Shown here one piece after another: positions 1 through 11,581 of a stretch of 64,000 nucleotides of DNA (positions are counted from its first letter, which is position 1; each line of letters opens with the position of its first letter). Under the pieces are notes generated by a model. It worked only from the letters and a program-made list of their open reading frames with translations, had not been told where the DNA came from and searched no databases. Source of the stretch: Alphaproteobacteria bacterium (GTDB lineage: Bacteria; Pseudomonadota; Alphaproteobacteria; Micropepsales; Micropepsaceae). The stretch spans positions 1 to 64,000 of the forward strand of contig WGNJ01000001.1 of NCBI GenBank assembly GCA_016124635.1, read 5' to 3'. The position numbers and the translations under genes are program-made.

Positions 1-312
1 TCCGGTAGTGACGCCTTCTTTCGCCTCGATCGACACGGTGAAGGCGGTGCGATGCACCGTGCCGTTGTGCGGCGTCATCATCGGCAGCTTGAGCTGCTCG
101 GCCCGGTCATGCGTAACGGCGAGACAAACGAGCCCGCGCGCGTGCTTGGCCATGAAGTTGATCACTTCCGGCGTTGCCATTTGCGCCGGAATGATGACAT
201 CGCCCTCGTTCTCACGATCTTCGGCGTCGACGAGGATGAACATGCGCCCGTTGCGCGCGTCCTCGATAATCTCTTCGGGCGTCGCCAAGAAATCGTGGAA
301 TTCGGTTTTCAT
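1..312 (-). CDS. ribB: 3,4-dihydroxy-2-butanone 4-phosphate synthase, N-terminal part (cut by window edge)
   Basis: The 104 visible codons read as the start of a DHBP synthase, which turns ribulose 5-phosphate into the four-carbon precursor of riboflavin and formate. The family signature EDRENEGD lies at residues 31-38, followed by the KHARGLVCLAV and MMTPHN stretches expected around the active site. The protein runs off the left edge of the window, so it cannot be seen whether a GTP cyclohydrolase II domain follows (ribBA fusion) or whether the gene is ribB alone. Its ATG overlaps the ribE stop codon in an ATGA arrangement, so it is almost certainly translated from the nrdR-ribD-ribE transcript. 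Family assignment is firm; fusion state unknown. Confidence 0.93.
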   Translation of the reverse strand, partial: MKTEFHDFLATPEEIIEDARNGRMFILVDAEDRENEGDVIIPAQMATPEVINFMAKHARGLVCLAVTHDRAEQLKLPMMTPHNGTVHRTAFTVSIEAKEGVTTG

Positions 313-908
313 GCGAATTCCTTCAAACGCGCCAAATAGCGCGCCAGCATATCGATTTCGATATTGACCTTGTCGCCGGGCTTCAGCGCGCCCCAGGTCG
401 TGGCCTTCGCGGTGTGCGGAATGATGTTGACGCCGAACGTATCCCGCTCGACTTCGTTGACCGTAAGGGAAATGCCGTCGAGGGCTATCGACCCTTTGGG
501 CGCGATGAATTTGGCCAATGCTTTCGGCGCACGAATGACGATGCGTGTGTGATCGCCCTCCGGCTTGACCTGCAACACTTCGCCGATACCGTCGACATGG
601 CCGCTGACGATGTGACCGCCGATCTCTTCGCCGACCTTCAGCGGCCGCTCGAGATTAAGCCGCGTCCCCACGGCCCAGACCGACGCCGTCGATTTATCCA
701 GCGTCTCCGGCGACACATCGACCGAGAACCACGCTTCGCCCGCGCGTCCGCCCTTCGCGACGACGGTCAAGCACGGGCCGGAGCAGGCGATCGAAGCCCC
801 GATGTCGATCGTAGACGGGTCGTATGCCGTCGTGATCTTGAAGCTCTTGTCGCCGCGCTGCGTGACGAGCTGAATCGTGCCGACGTCGGAAATGATGCCT
901 GTGAACAT
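309..908 (-). CDS. ribE: Riboflavin synthase, alpha chain
   Basis: 199 aa, the usual length for the family. It dismutates two 6,7-dimethyl-8-ribityllumazine molecules to riboflavin plus the pyrimidinedione, in the cytoplasm. The protein opens with the diagnostic MFTGII and shows two lumazine-binding repeats, one at about 1-95 with the SGPCLTVV motif at 43-50, and one starting at about 98 with HIVSGHVDGIG and a second DGISLTVNEV motif. The start lies 10 bp after the ribD stop, and the stop overlaps the ribB start by 4 bp, so this is the third gene of a four-gene operon nrdR-ribD-ribE-ribB. In alphaproteobacteria this gene is also called ribC. Confidence 0.97.
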   Translation of the reverse strand: MFTGIISDVGTIQLVTQRGDKSFKITTAYDPSTIDIGASIACSGPCLTVVAKGGRAGEAWFSVDVSPETLDKSTASVWAVGTRLNLERPLKVGEEIGGHIVSGHVDGIGEVLQVKPEGDHTRIVIRAPKALAKFIAPKGSIALDGISLTVNEVERDTFGVNIIPHTAKATTWGALKPGDKVNIEIDMLARYLARLKEFA

Positions 909-917
909 GGCTAGGTT

Positions 918-2027
918 TTAGGGTGCCGGTTCGTAAGTTTCCAGCACATCCTCGCCCAAGCGCAACGTGTCGATGGGCCGAAAACGCGGCATCCGCTTCA
1001 GTGACGTAACGTCCAGCGCGCCGATTGCGGCAAGACCGTCGCCGCCGATAACGGAGGGCGCTCTGAACTGAACAAGCTGGTCGACAAGTCCGTCCTTCAG
1101 AAGTCCCGCAGCAAGGGTTGCCCCTCCTTCGACGAGGACGCGCGTCAGGCCTTCGCCTCCAAGTGTGGCAAACGCCTTCGCAAGATCGACGCCCCCGTCG
1201 GACCTTGGGACGTGCAGTATTCGAACGCCCTGTTTGACCAAGGCAGCTTGGCGCGCCGAATCCGCGTCGCCGGCGCACAGCAACCATACGGCGACATCCT
1301 TTGCGCTTGTTGCGAGTTTTGATCGCGGCGGTAAGCGCGCTTCTGCATCCGCGACGACGCGAACAAACCGGCTACGCTTGATCCCGGCCAGCCGACAGGT
1401 CAGCTCCGGATCGTCGGCAAGCACCGTTCCGATGCCGGCCATGACCGCGTCATGCCGGCTGCGCAAAAGGTGGGCGGCGCGCCGAGATGCCTCATTCGTA
1501 ATCCACTGGCTCGCACCGTTCCTCAGCGCGATCTTGCCGTCCAGCGTCGTCGCGAGCTTCAACGTCACTGACGGTCGGCCGCGCGACACGCGGTTCAAGA
1601 ATCCCACATTGATCACGCGCGCCTTATCCGCCAGCATGCTGGTGACGACATCGACGCCCGCTGCCCGCAGCATCGCATGCCCCTGACCCGAAACCCTCCG
1701 GTCGGGATCCTCCATCGCCGAGACGACGCGCGCCACGCCGGCTTGGTGCAAAGCGACGGCGCATGGTCCGGTTACGCCTTGGTGCGCACAAGGCTCGAGC
1801 GTCACATAGGCTGTTGCGCCACGAGCCGCGGAACCGGCGCGCTGAAGGGCCTCCGTTTCGGCGTGCGGCCGCCCGCCGCTTTGCGTCCAGCCTCGTCCGA
1901 CGATGTGATTGGCGCTGTTGACGAGCACACATCCGACCGCGGGATTGGGCCAAACGTCGCCGAGCCCACGCTGCGCCAACTGCAGCGCCATCTGCATGAA
2001 GCGCTCATTCGGCGCCGAGCTACTCAC
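918..2027 (-). CDS. ribD: Bifunctional diaminohydroxyphosphoribosylaminopyrimidine deaminase / 5-amino-6-(5-phosphoribosylamino)uracil reductase
   Basis: 369 aa. The N-terminal cytidine-deaminase-like domain (about 8-140) carries the zinc site: HAE at 55-57 and the paired cysteines 80 and 89 in [14 protein letters not shown]. The C-terminal reductase domain (about 148-369) begins with the typical [18 protein letters not shown] and has the [18 protein letters not shown] and [13 protein letters not shown] stretches. It catalyses the second and third steps of riboflavin synthesis from GTP. The start overlaps the nrdR stop by 4 bp, so it is translationally coupled. The same nrdR-ribD order is common in Rhizobiales. 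Confidence 0.97.
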   Translation of the reverse strand: MSSSAPNERFMQMALQLAQRGLGDVWPNPAVGCVLVNSANHIVGRGWTQSGGRPHAETEALQRAGSAARGATAYVTLEPCAHQGVTGPCAVALHQAGVARVVSAMEDPDRRVSGQGHAMLRAAGVDVVTSMLADKARVINVGFLNRVSRGRPSVTLKLATTLDGKIALRNGASQWITNEASRRAAHLLRSRHDAVMAGIGTVLADDPELTCRLAGIKRSRFVRVVADAEARLPPRSKLATSAKDVAVWLLCAGDADSARQAALVKQGVRILHVPRSDGGVDLAKAFATLGGEGLTRVLVEGGATLAAGLLKDGLVDQLVQFRAPSVIGGDGLAAIGALDVTSLKRMPRFRPIDTLRLGEDVLETYEPAP

Positions 2028-2488
2028 GACTTGGCGTCGGGCTCGCTGAGCTGTCCGATGATGTTCTCGAAATCCTTTGCTTCACGGAAATTCCTATAGA
2101 CGGAAGCAAAGCGGACATAAGCGACCGTGTCCAAATTCGCGAGGCCCTGCATGACGAGTTCGCCGATCGCGGTCGATTGGATTTCCGTCTCGCCGGAACT
2201 CTCGAGACGGCGCACGATCCCGTTGACCATGCGCTCGACACGTTCCGGCTCCACCGGCCGCTTGCGAATAGCATGTTGAATTGAGCGCATGAGCTTGTCG
2301 CGATCAAACGGAACGCGACGCCCGCTCTTCTTGATTACGATGAGATCCCGAAGCTGCACGCGCTCGAAGGTCGTAAAGCGCGCGCCGCAGGCCGGACACA
2401 CGCGGCGCCGGCGTATCGCTGCATTGTCTTCGGTCGGTCGGCTGTCTTTGACCTGGGTGTCGTCGTGTTGGCAGAACGGGCAACGCAT
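2024..2488 (-). CDS. nrdR: Transcriptional repressor NrdR
   Basis: 154 aa. The N-terminal zinc ribbon is intact (Cys3, Cys6, Cys31, Cys34) and an ATP-cone domain follows at about 49-139 with the [16 protein letters not shown] opening. In known species NrdR senses dATP/ATP and represses ribonucleotide reductase genes through paired NrdR boxes. It is the first gene of the riboflavin run and overlaps ribD by 4 bp. The neighbour normally upstream in rhizobia, glyA, is absent; instead there is a gap of about 450 bp and then the MucR-like gene pointing away. I could not recognise an NrdR box in that gap. Confidence 0.97.
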   Translation of the reverse strand: MRCPFCQHDDTQVKDSRPTEDNAAIRRRRVCPACGARFTTFERVQLRDLIVIKKSGRRVPFDRDKLMRSIQHAIRKRPVEPERVERMVNGIVRRLESSGETEIQSTAIGELVMQGLANLDTVAYVRFASVYRNFREAKDFENIIGQLSEPDAKS

Positions 2489-2541
2489 TGATGTGAAAGC
2501 TCTTTCTGACCCAAGGGGCCCTATGGGTCATCCCCAATTTT

Positions 2542-2895
2542 CTATTCGTGCCAAAATTTAGTGCTCTCCACAAGACCTTGGGGAATCGCCCAGAAACGCC
2601 ACCTAAGTCTATTGCTGCTGCCCTCGTCGGCTGCCTCATAGTGAACACCGAAAGCGTTAACGGAGCGGCGGACGTGAGATGCGAAACCAAAGTCGTTCAG
2701 ACTTTGCGCATGCACGTTTCCTTCGCGCGACACAGCTCCGCTGCCCGCCTCGGTAGCAGGCTTTAGTTCCTGCAAAATAATTAAGCCGAGTTCATCACAA
2801 AGCTCACAAAACCTGTTTATTTGTTCGGCGATGCCATTGAGCAATTCAGTCGAAGAGCCCATAAACCGAGCGAACAAATCTAATGCATTGAACAT
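2542..2895 (-). CDS. Possible small protein of unknown function, divergent from the MucR-like gene
   Basis: An open frame of 117 codons fills most of the 449-bp gap between nrdR and the MucR-like gene. The predicted protein is soluble, helical at the N-terminus (residues 1-45) and ends in a Trp-rich tail. Against it: codon use is clearly more AT-rich and rare-codon-rich than in neighbouring genes, no good Shine-Dalgarno lies before the ATG, and I recognise no family. For it: the frame is long for a non-coding region, points the same way as nrdR and ends only about 50 bp before it. Otherwise the gap would simply be the two promoter regions. Treat as a weak candidate. Confidence 0.33.
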   Translation of the reverse strand: MFNALDLFARFMGSSTELLNGIAEQINRFCELCDELGLIILQELKPATEAGSGAVSREGNVHAQSLNDFGFASHVRRSVNAFGVHYEAADEGSSNRLRWRFWAIPQGLVESTKFWHE

Positions 2896-2937
2896 TCGTC
2901 AAAACCGTCTTCAGAAAAGACTGTAGGAGTTTCGCAA

Positions 2938-3393
2938 ATGTCAGACTCGAAGCAAGACAGTAGCAAGTCGACCGACCACCTTCTTCAGCTCGCGACCGGC
3001 ATTGTCTCCGCTTACGTCAGCCACAATCAGGTCCCTCTGACGGAGGTGCCGATCATCTTGAGGAATATCCATTCGACACTTGCGGGCTTGCTTGGCGGCG
3101 CCGCCGGCGAGGCCGCGACATCTGCGAAGCCGGCGGTACCGGTAAAGAAATCGATCGGCGACGACTTCATCATCTGCTTGGAAGACGGCAAGAAGCTGAA
3201 GATGCTTAAGCGCTATTTGCGCTCGACCTACAACATGTCGCCTGAAGAATACCGCGCGAAGTGGGGCCTGCCGGCCGACTACCCGATGGTGGCTCCTGCC
3301 TATGCGCGTCAGCGCTCCGAATTCGCAAAGAAGATCGGTCTGGGGCGCGTGCCCTCAAGCTCTGGGCGCGGCCGCAGGCGCAAAGCCGGATAG
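2938..3393 (+). CDS. mucR: MucR/Ros family transcriptional regulator
   Basis: 151 aa, standard family length. A variable N-terminal part (about 8-52, helical, the oligomerisation region of the family) leads to the conserved DNA-binding domain at about 70-135 with FIICLEDGKKLKMLKRYL and MSPEEYRAKWGLP. Compared with Ros, only the first zinc ligand (Cys80) is kept: the second Cys position is Asp83 and the KRH histidine is Tyr93, so the domain probably folds with altered or no zinc binding, as in some rhizobial relatives. MucR proteins act as H-NS-like silencers of AT-rich promoters for exopolysaccharide, motility and symbiosis or virulence genes. A Shine-Dalgarno (TAGGAG) lies 9 bp before the ATG and a terminator follows. 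Confidence 0.93.
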   Translation: MSDSKQDSSKSTDHLLQLATGIVSAYVSHNQVPLTEVPIILRNIHSTLAGLLGGAAGEAATSAKPAVPVKKSIGDDFIICLEDGKKLKMLKRYLRSTYNMSPEEYRAKWGLPADYPMVAPAYARQRSEFAKKIGLGRVPSSSGRGRRRKAG

Positions 3394-3418
3394 GTTCGCG
3401 ATTGTATTCGAGCCCCTG

Positions 3419-3446
3419 GGCGCGCTCTTCAGGGCGCGCCTTTTTT
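3419..3446 (+). terminator. Intrinsic terminator of the MucR-like gene
   Basis: A perfect 7-bp GC-only stem (3419-3425 pairing with 3434-3440) with an 8-nt loop is followed directly by six T. It starts 26 bp after the MucR stop and is in the right orientation to end that transcript. It overlaps the 3' end of the convergent small gene that ends at 3429. Confidence 0.88.
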
Positions 3447-3650
3447 CTTCGCCACGTAGGAGAGTTTCGCCCGCGCCAGCCGCTCGATATCGGCGCGCGC
3501 GGTGTTGGCCGGCGCCACGAAGGAGACCTCAAGGCCCGACGCCTCATCGACGGCCGTCACCTTCAGGGACGATCCGACCGAGGCAATTTCCAGCAATATG
3601 TTGCTTTGGCCCTTAGGCGGCCCGCCGGATGTTGAGCCGCGACCACGCAT
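3429..3650 (-). CDS. Small conserved-type protein downstream of hemA (DUF6898-like)
   Basis: 73 aa, soluble and basic, with a compact beta-rich middle ([20 protein letters not shown]) and a C-terminal helix ending [10 protein letters not shown]. The pattern resembles the small alphaproteobacterial family I know as DUF6898, but this is from memory of the motif and not a search. The frame overlaps the 3' end of hemA by 38 bp in another frame, so it is likely co-transcribed with hemA and possibly translated by reinitiation; a shorter start inside the frame is possible. The 3' end lies inside the terminator hairpin of the convergent MucR-like gene. No function can be assigned. Confidence 0.7.
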   Translation of the reverse strand: MRGRGSTSGGPPKGQSNILLEIASVGSSLKVTAVDEASGLEVSFVAPANTARADIERLARAKLSYVAKKKGAP

Positions 3651-4830
3651 CGTCGAGCGCCTTGATCAGTGCATGCATTTTGTCGTCGTCGTGGAATGGC
3701 GACGGCGTAAAGCGAAGGCGTTCCGTCCCCCGCGGCACGGTCGGATAGTTGATCGGCTGCACGTAGATCGCATGCTCTTGCAGCAGGATGTCGGACACCT
3801 GCTTGCAGCTGTTCGGATCGCCGACGAGCACCGGAACGACATGGCTTGCCGACGGCATCACCGGAAAGCCGTTGTCGCGCAGCAAGCACTTCAGTTTCTC
3901 GGCACGTTCCTGGTGCCGTTGCCGCTCGGCTTGGCTCGCCTTGAGGTGGCGAACGCTCGCCAGCGCGCCGGCGGCAAGCACAGGCGGCAGAGACGTGGTG
4001 AAGATGAAACCTGGCGCATAGGACCGGATCACGTCGACGAACTTGGCACTGCCGGCGACATACCCGCCCATGACGCCAAAGGCCTTTGCCAGCGTCCCCT
4101 CGATAACGTCGACGCGATGCATGACCCCGTCGCGCTCGGCCACACCGCCGCCGCGCGGTCCATAGAGACCGACGGCATGCACCTCGTCGAGATAGGTCAG
4201 TGCGCCGTATTTCTTGGCGAGGTCGCAAATCGCGCCGATCGGCGAAATATCGCCGTCCATCGAGTAAACCGACTCGAAGGCGATGACCTTCGGCGCAGCA
4301 GGATCGTCCGCGCGCAGCAGTTCCTCGAGGTGACCAAGATCATTGTGCCGGAATATCCGCTTCTCGGCTTTGCTGCGCCGGATACCTTCGATCATCGACG
4401 CATGATTGAGTTCGTCCGAATACATGATGCAGCCCGGCAGAAGATTACCGAGCGTGGCAAGCGTCGCGTCGTTCGAAACGAAGCCGGAGGTGAACAGCAG
4501 CGCCGCTTCCTTGCGGTGCAGATCCGCCAGCTCTTGCTCCAACTCGACGTGATAGTGCGTCGTTCCCGAGATGTTGCGCGTGCCGCCCGAGCCGGCGCCC
4601 GCCTGATCGATCGCGGTGTGCATGGCCGCCAGGACCTTGGGGTGCTGACCCATTCCCAAGTAGTCGTTGCTGCACCAAACGGTGATCGGCCGCTTGCTGT
4701 TGGTTTGATGCCAAGTCGCCTCTGGGAAAGAGCCCTGATGACGCACGATATCGGCAAAAATGCGGTAGCGGCCCTCGCGCCTTAGCTGCTGGATGGCGCT
4801 CGCAAATTTGGCTTCGAAATCCATTCCCAC
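3613..4830 (-). CDS. hemA: 5-aminolevulinate synthase
   Basis: 405 aa. It condenses glycine and succinyl-CoA to 5-aminolevulinate, the first step of haem synthesis by the C4 (Shemin) route, which among bacteria is essentially an alphaproteobacterial trait. Visible features: the N-terminal [11 protein letters not shown] (51-61), the glycine-rich [15 protein letters not shown] (80-94), the PLP-phosphate-binding [10 protein letters not shown] (215-224) and the Schiff-base lysine K249 in [14 protein letters not shown] second ATG six bases downstream is an equally good start. hemB, the next enzyme of the pathway, lies about 5 kb away on the other strand. Confidence 0.98.
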   Translation of the reverse strand: MGMDFEAKFASAIQQLRREGRYRIFADIVRHQGSFPEATWHQTNSKRPITVWCSNDYLGMGQHPKVLAAMHTAIDQAGAGSGGTRNISGTTHYHVELEQELADLHRKEAALLFTSGFVSNDATLATLGNLLPGCIMYSDELNHASMIEGIRRSKAEKRIFRHNDLGHLEELLRADDPAAPKVIAFESVYSMDGDISPIGAICDLAKKYGALTYLDEVHAVGLYGPRGGGVAERDGVMHRVDVIEGTLAKAFGVMGGYVAGSAKFVDVIRSYAPGFIFTTSLPPVLAAGALASVRHLKASQAERQRHQERAEKLKCLLRDNGFPVMPSASHVVPVLVGDPNSCKQVSDILLQEHAIYVQPINYPTVPRGTERLRFTPSPFHDDDKMHALIKALDDAWSRLNIRRAA

Positions 4831-4973
4831 GGTCCCTCAGCGACGCTCGAAAACGAACGCCTCGCGCCGGTTCGACGCAAGGCGTAGTAAAGCGTTGATA
4901 CTGATAAGATACCAGTGCGATTTGTCGCAGCTCTGATATGCGTCAAACCGGTCTGAGAACGAGTCGCAACTAG

Positions 4974-5513
4974 CTACAAGCGGTAGCGAATTTGATCCGT
5001 CCAGAAGCGCTCGAGACGCTGCAGCGATTTGTTCAAATTCACAAACTCTGAAACCTGCAGTCCGCCGGCCGGCTCGACCAAATGCACGTGGCGATCGAAC
5101 AAGCTGGCCACGATCTTTTGAATCTGGCGGCCCTTCTCGGTGAGGCTGACGCGCACCGAGCGGCGATCGCTTTCAGAGCGGGTGTGATTGATGAAGCCAC
5201 CCTCGACCAGTTTCTTGAGATTGTACGACACGTTCGACCCAAGATAATGACCGCGCGTGCGCAATTCGCCGGCCGTCAATTCTTGCTCGCCGATGTTGAA
5301 GAGCAACAACGCCTGCACGCTGTTCACATCGGGCTGGCCGACGCGTTCAAGCTCATCCTTGATCACATCGAGCAATTGCCGATGCAACCGCTCGACCAAA
5401 TTCAAACACTCGAGATAACGCTCTTTGACGCTCTCAGGAGCCTGCACATCCGCAGACACGCGCGCTGTCGCCGACCCAGTCATGTACCCACCATCGCTTG
5501 GGACTTTGCCCAT
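4974..5513 (-). CDS. ldtR: MarR-family winged-helix regulator, LdtR-like
   Basis: 179 aa with a MarR winged helix at about 55-140. The stretch NSVQALLLFNIGEQELTAG, followed by YLGSNVSYNLKKLVEGGF and the wing SESDRRSVRVSLTEKG, matches what I remember of LdtR, the regulator of L,D-transpeptidase and envelope stress described in Liberibacter and rhizobia. An ATG 10 codons in (MTGSATARV) is an alternative start. It lies upstream of and co-directional with hemA, separated by 143 bp, so it may have its own promoter. Family membership is clear; the LdtR name is an inference from motif similarity and taxon. Confidence 0.88.
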   Translation of the reverse strand: MGKVPSDGGYMTGSATARVSADVQAPESVKERYLECLNLVERLHRQLLDVIKDELERVGQPDVNSVQALLLFNIGEQELTAGELRTRGHYLGSNVSYNLKKLVEGGFINHTRSESDRRSVRVSLTEKGRQIQKIVASLFDRHVHLVEPAGGLQVSEFVNLNKSLQRLERFWTDQIRYRL

Positions 5514-5589
5514 CTACCCGAGTGTGAACTTAGGTGGCGCGAGCTAAGAATCGCTTAAAAGGCAAAGCAGAGGCGTGGTGAGTTTCAGG

Positions 5590-6483
5590 TTAACTTTGCG
5601 CTCTTCCGCGGAGCATTTGGATGATGCCCGAAAAGTCGCGCCCGCCTTCACCGGCGGATTCATAGAGTGAGTAGAGTGCGGCCGCCTCGGCACCCAGCGG
5701 CGTCGCGGCGCCCACGGCGTGGGCCGCGCCCTGCGCAAGCTTCAAATCCTTGAGCATCATCGCCGCGGTGAAACCGGCCTGATAGTTCCGGTTGGCCGGA
5801 GAAGCGGGAACCGGACCCGGGACCGGGCAATAGGTCGTCAACGACCAGCATTGACCGGATGCCGTCGAAGAAATGTTGAAAAGCGTCTGATGATCGAGGC
5901 CGAGTTTTTCGGCCAGCACAAAAGCCTCGCACGTGCCGATCATCGAAATCGCGAGCAGCATGTTGTTGCAAATTTTCGCGGCCTGTCCGTTGCCCGCGCC
6001 GCCCGCGTGAAAAATATTCTTCCCCATCTTTTCGAGGACGGGCTTCGCACGCGCAAACGCGCTTTCCTCGCCGCCGACCATGAAGGTCAACGTTCCTGCT
6101 GTCGCTCCGCCGACGCCGCCGGAAACTGGAGCGTCCAAGAAATCAAGCCGCGCAATCTTCGCTGCAGCGTGAACGTCGCGCGCCGTTGCAACATCAATTG
6201 TGGAGGAATCGATCACCAAAGTACCCGGCTTGATCGCTTTGATCAGACCGTTGTCGCCGAGATAGACCTGCCGCACATGCGCGCCGGCGGGCAACATCGT
6301 GATCACGACCTCCGAATCCCTGGCAGCGTCGACAGCATTCGCTGCAGCACGCGCGCCTTGTGCCACCGCCTTATCAACGGCTGGCTTCATCATGTCGAAG
6401 GCTGCAATCTCATGACCTGCTTTGACGAGATTCGCCGCCATCGGACCGCCCATGTTCCCAAGACCAATGAAACCGATGCGCAT
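5590..6483 (-). CDS. mmsB: 3-hydroxyisobutyrate dehydrogenase
   Basis: 297 aa. It oxidises 3-hydroxyisobutyrate to methylmalonate semialdehyde with NAD, a late step of valine degradation. The Rossmann motif GLGNMGGP is at residues 7-14, the substrate-binding DAPVSGG at 117-123, and the catalytic lysine K170 with Asn174 in KICNNM. The frame stays open for another 179 codons upstream, but the start at 6483 is preferred because GAGGAGGAA sits 5-13 bases before it and because the extra part lies antisense to the PAS gene. Genes for two other steps of the same pathway lie within 3 kb, which supports 3-hydroxyisobutyrate over other substrates of this beta-hydroxyacid family. Confidence 0.93.
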   Translation of the reverse strand: MRIGFIGLGNMGGPMAANLVKAGHEIAAFDMMKPAVDKAVAQGARAAANAVDAARDSEVVITMLPAGAHVRQVYLGDNGLIKAIKPGTLVIDSSTIDVATARDVHAAAKIARLDFLDAPVSGGVGGATAGTLTFMVGGEESAFARAKPVLEKMGKNIFHAGGAGNGQAAKICNNMLLAISMIGTCEAFVLAEKLGLDHQTLFNISSTASGQCWSLTTYCPVPGPVPASPANRNYQAGFTAAMMLKDLKLAQGAAHAVGAATPLGAEAAALYSLYESAGEGGRDFSGIIQMLRGRAQS

Positions 6484-6573
6484 GAGCGTTCCTCCTCGGA
6501 GTTTGTTCTGGGCGTGGGTTATAGGCCCTATTGCGAAGCCGGTTAACCCCGGCCCGAAACGGGAAAGCTTTGC

Positions 6574-7059
6574 ATGAGAGCAGCGCAGGTCACGCCCGAA
6601 ACCTTGTTTGAGCGCTTGCAAGCGACGTGGGATAACGCACGGCATGGCCGGACAATGCCGCGACGCCAAGACATCGACGCGGTCAAGCTCGGTGGGTTGC
6701 TGCCCTATGTCGGCCTGATCGATGTGATCCATGGTGAGCAGATCGATTTGCGCTATCGCCTCGTCGGCGCGCAGACGACCCAGAGCTTCGGCTTCAACCT
6801 GACTGGCCACGCTCACTCTGAGTTGACTGCCGGTCGGGGGCTGACGACTCACTTCTATGATGCTTGCAAGCGATGCGTCGAAACGCGGCAGCCTCAGACG
6901 ATCGAGATAAAGGACGGACGAAACCGTAAGGACCTGCCGTTCTCGGTGAGTGCCCGGATCTGGCCTCTGTCCGACGACGACGACAAAGTCACATGTCTGC
7001 TCGGCGGCGCGATCTTTCAAACGCCGGAGCCGGCCGCACCGTCGCCGAACGCCGCCTAG
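6574..7059 (+). CDS. PAS-domain protein (PAS_5-like)
   Basis: 161 aa, soluble, a single domain. The features MPRRQDIDAVKLGGLLPYVGLIDV and RYRLVGAQTTQSFGFNLTGH are typical of the alphaproteobacterial single-PAS family that I know as PAS_5; no output domain is attached. In these proteins ligand and partner are mostly unknown. It is divergent from mmsB, with 90 bp between the two starts, and its 3' end overlaps the convergent hydrolase gene by 4 bp. It therefore sits inside the valine-degradation block without sharing its strand. Confidence 0.85.
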   Translation: MRAAQVTPETLFERLQATWDNARHGRTMPRRQDIDAVKLGGLLPYVGLIDVIHGEQIDLRYRLVGAQTTQSFGFNLTGHAHSELTAGRGLTTHFYDACKRCVETRQPQTIEIKDGRNRKDLPFSVSARIWPLSDDDDKVTCLLGGAIFQTPEPAAPSPNAA

Positions 7060-8096
7060 GCACCCAGATCGATATCTCCGCTCGGCAGCTCGCTGAAGTA
7101 AGAGGAGACCTCGGCCACACTCACGTCTTCAAGACGGCTGGGCTTCCACTTCGGCGCTTGATCTTTGTCGATGATCAAGGCCCGAACGCCTTCATAGAAA
7201 TCGTGCCCGGCCATGAACCGGTTGGTCAGCCGAAACTCGAGACGCATGCAATCTTCGAAACCGAGCTTCGCGCCCTCACGAATTTGGCGGAACGTTACCT
7301 TCATGCTCGTCGGCGACTTCGATTGAAGCGTCTTGAGCGTCTCGCTTGCAAACAGCGACTTGTCTTCAGCCAGCGAGCTCTCGATAGCCTCGACCGAGCT
7401 CGCGGAGAAATGCTTGTCGATCGGTGCACGTAGTCCCGCGACGCGCGATTGCTCGCTCGGCCGGACCGCCGCCTTGCCCAATATCTGCTCCAAGGGCGCA
7501 TCGCCTTCGCAGAGCGTCTGAACCAGGAGCTCGTGCCCGGATGCCGGCACCATGTGGGTCGCAATGCCGGCTGCGAAGCAATCGACCACGTTCATGCGCG
7601 AACCGGTCAGCGCGATGTACATTCCCGTTTCACCGGGCATACGCGGCAGAAAATACGTCCCGCCGACGTCGGGAAAAAGACCGATGCCTGTTTCGGGCAT
7701 GGCGAAGACGCAGCCCTCCCCGGCCACCCGATAACGACCGTGAACCGAGACCCCGACGCCTCCGCCCATCGCGATGCCGTTGATCAGAGCGACATAAGGC
7801 TTCGGATATCTCTTGATCTGCGTATTGAGCCGATATTCGTGCCGGTAAAACTCGATGGCGTATGGGTTACCGCTCTTACCTGACTCATAGAGCGCACGGA
7901 TATCGCCGCCCGCGCAGAAAGCTCGGTCGCCGGCGCCGCGGATGATCACAAGCTCGACGTCGCGATCCTCGCTCCACGCGCTCAGCTGCTCGCGCATCGC
8001 GTGAACCATGTCCAGCGTCAACGCGTTCAGCGCCTTGGGCCGGTTCAAGGTGACGATTCCGCCGCGGCCCCGCTTTTCGAACAAGACGTCTTCCAT
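7056..8096 (-). CDS. 3-hydroxyisobutyryl-CoA hydrolase (enoyl-CoA hydratase/isomerase superfamily)
   Basis: 346 aa. Crotonase fold with the oxyanion-hole segments FCAGGDIRALYE and GIAMGGGVGVSVHGRYRVA, and the hydrolase-specific MPETGIGLFPDVGGTYFLPR holding the catalytic Glu and Asp. The length (about 350 aa, longer than a simple hydratase) and the C-terminal extension fit HIBYL-CoA hydrolase. It frees 3-hydroxyisobutyrate for mmsB. Three in-frame ATGs exist at 8123, 8102 and 8096; AAGGA lies 7 bases before the third, which also avoids overlap with the gene ending at 8107, so 8096 is chosen. It is co-directional with the membrane protein and acyl-CoA dehydrogenase upstream. Confidence 0.92.
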   Translation of the reverse strand: MEDVLFEKRGRGGIVTLNRPKALNALTLDMVHAMREQLSAWSEDRDVELVIIRGAGDRAFCAGGDIRALYESGKSGNPYAIEFYRHEYRLNTQIKRYPKPYVALINGIAMGGGVGVSVHGRYRVAGEGCVFAMPETGIGLFPDVGGTYFLPRMPGETGMYIALTGSRMNVVDCFAAGIATHMVPASGHELLVQTLCEGDAPLEQILGKAAVRPSEQSRVAGLRAPIDKHFSASSVEAIESSLAEDKSLFASETLKTLQSKSPTSMKVTFRQIREGAKLGFEDCMRLEFRLTNRFMAGHDFYEGVRALIIDKDQAPKWKPSRLEDVSVAEVSSYFSELPSGDIDLGA

Positions 8097-8106
8097 CACC
8101 ATGTCC

Positions 8107-8511
8107 TTAGTCGATAGGCACACCGTACAGCACGCGCGGCCACAGCCCGCTCAATAGTCCGATCCCATAGGCCCACGCAAACCACGCGCCGAACCAAGCG
8201 ATCTGTTCTTTGGTCATGCCGGGAAAGAACAGCGCCGGTTGCATCAACACCAGCGTATCGCCCAACAACCCGACCGCGCAGATGAGCAACGCAGACGCCG
8301 CGCGTTGCGGTGGCGGCGTTTGAAACCAATGAAAATAGAACCAGCCGATGGCAAAGGCGAGAACCGCGGTCCCAGCAAAGATGATCGCCATCCACAGCAA
8401 CCGCTCCGGAACGAAGATGTAGCTGCCGAGAAAACGGATTGTCACCGCCGCCTCGAACCAGATGAGCAGACCGTAAACAAGCGACCAAAGGGTCAATCGC
8501 GGCGACAACAT
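8107..8511 (-). CDS. Four-helix integral membrane protein of unknown function
   Basis: 134 aa, almost entirely hydrophobic with four predicted membrane helices at about 10-30, 38-60, 70-90 and 105-128, and a PPPQ-containing polar loop near 65-68. The arrangement resembles the DUF5367 group, but this is only a memory-based suggestion. It sits between the isobutyryl-CoA dehydrogenase (2 bp gap) and the 3-hydroxyisobutyryl-CoA hydrolase (10 bp gap), so it is surely co-transcribed with both. A role in the valine pathway is not obvious; it could be a passenger in the operon. Confidence 0.8.
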   Translation of the reverse strand: MLSPRLTLWSLVYGLLIWFEAAVTIRFLGSYIFVPERLLWMAIIFAGTAVLAFAIGWFYFHWFQTPPPQRAASALLICAVGLLGDTLVLMQPALFFPGMTKEQIAWFGAWFAWAYGIGLLSGLWPRVLYGVPID

Positions 8512-8513
8512 CG

Positions 8514-11578
<3,065 letters not shown>

Positions 11579-11581
11579 GGC

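Noticed and set aside
6484..7020. 179-codon upstream extension of the mmsB frame on the minus strand
   Set aside because: It is antisense to the PAS gene, has no similarity to the family and mmsB has a strong ribosome-binding site at 6483.
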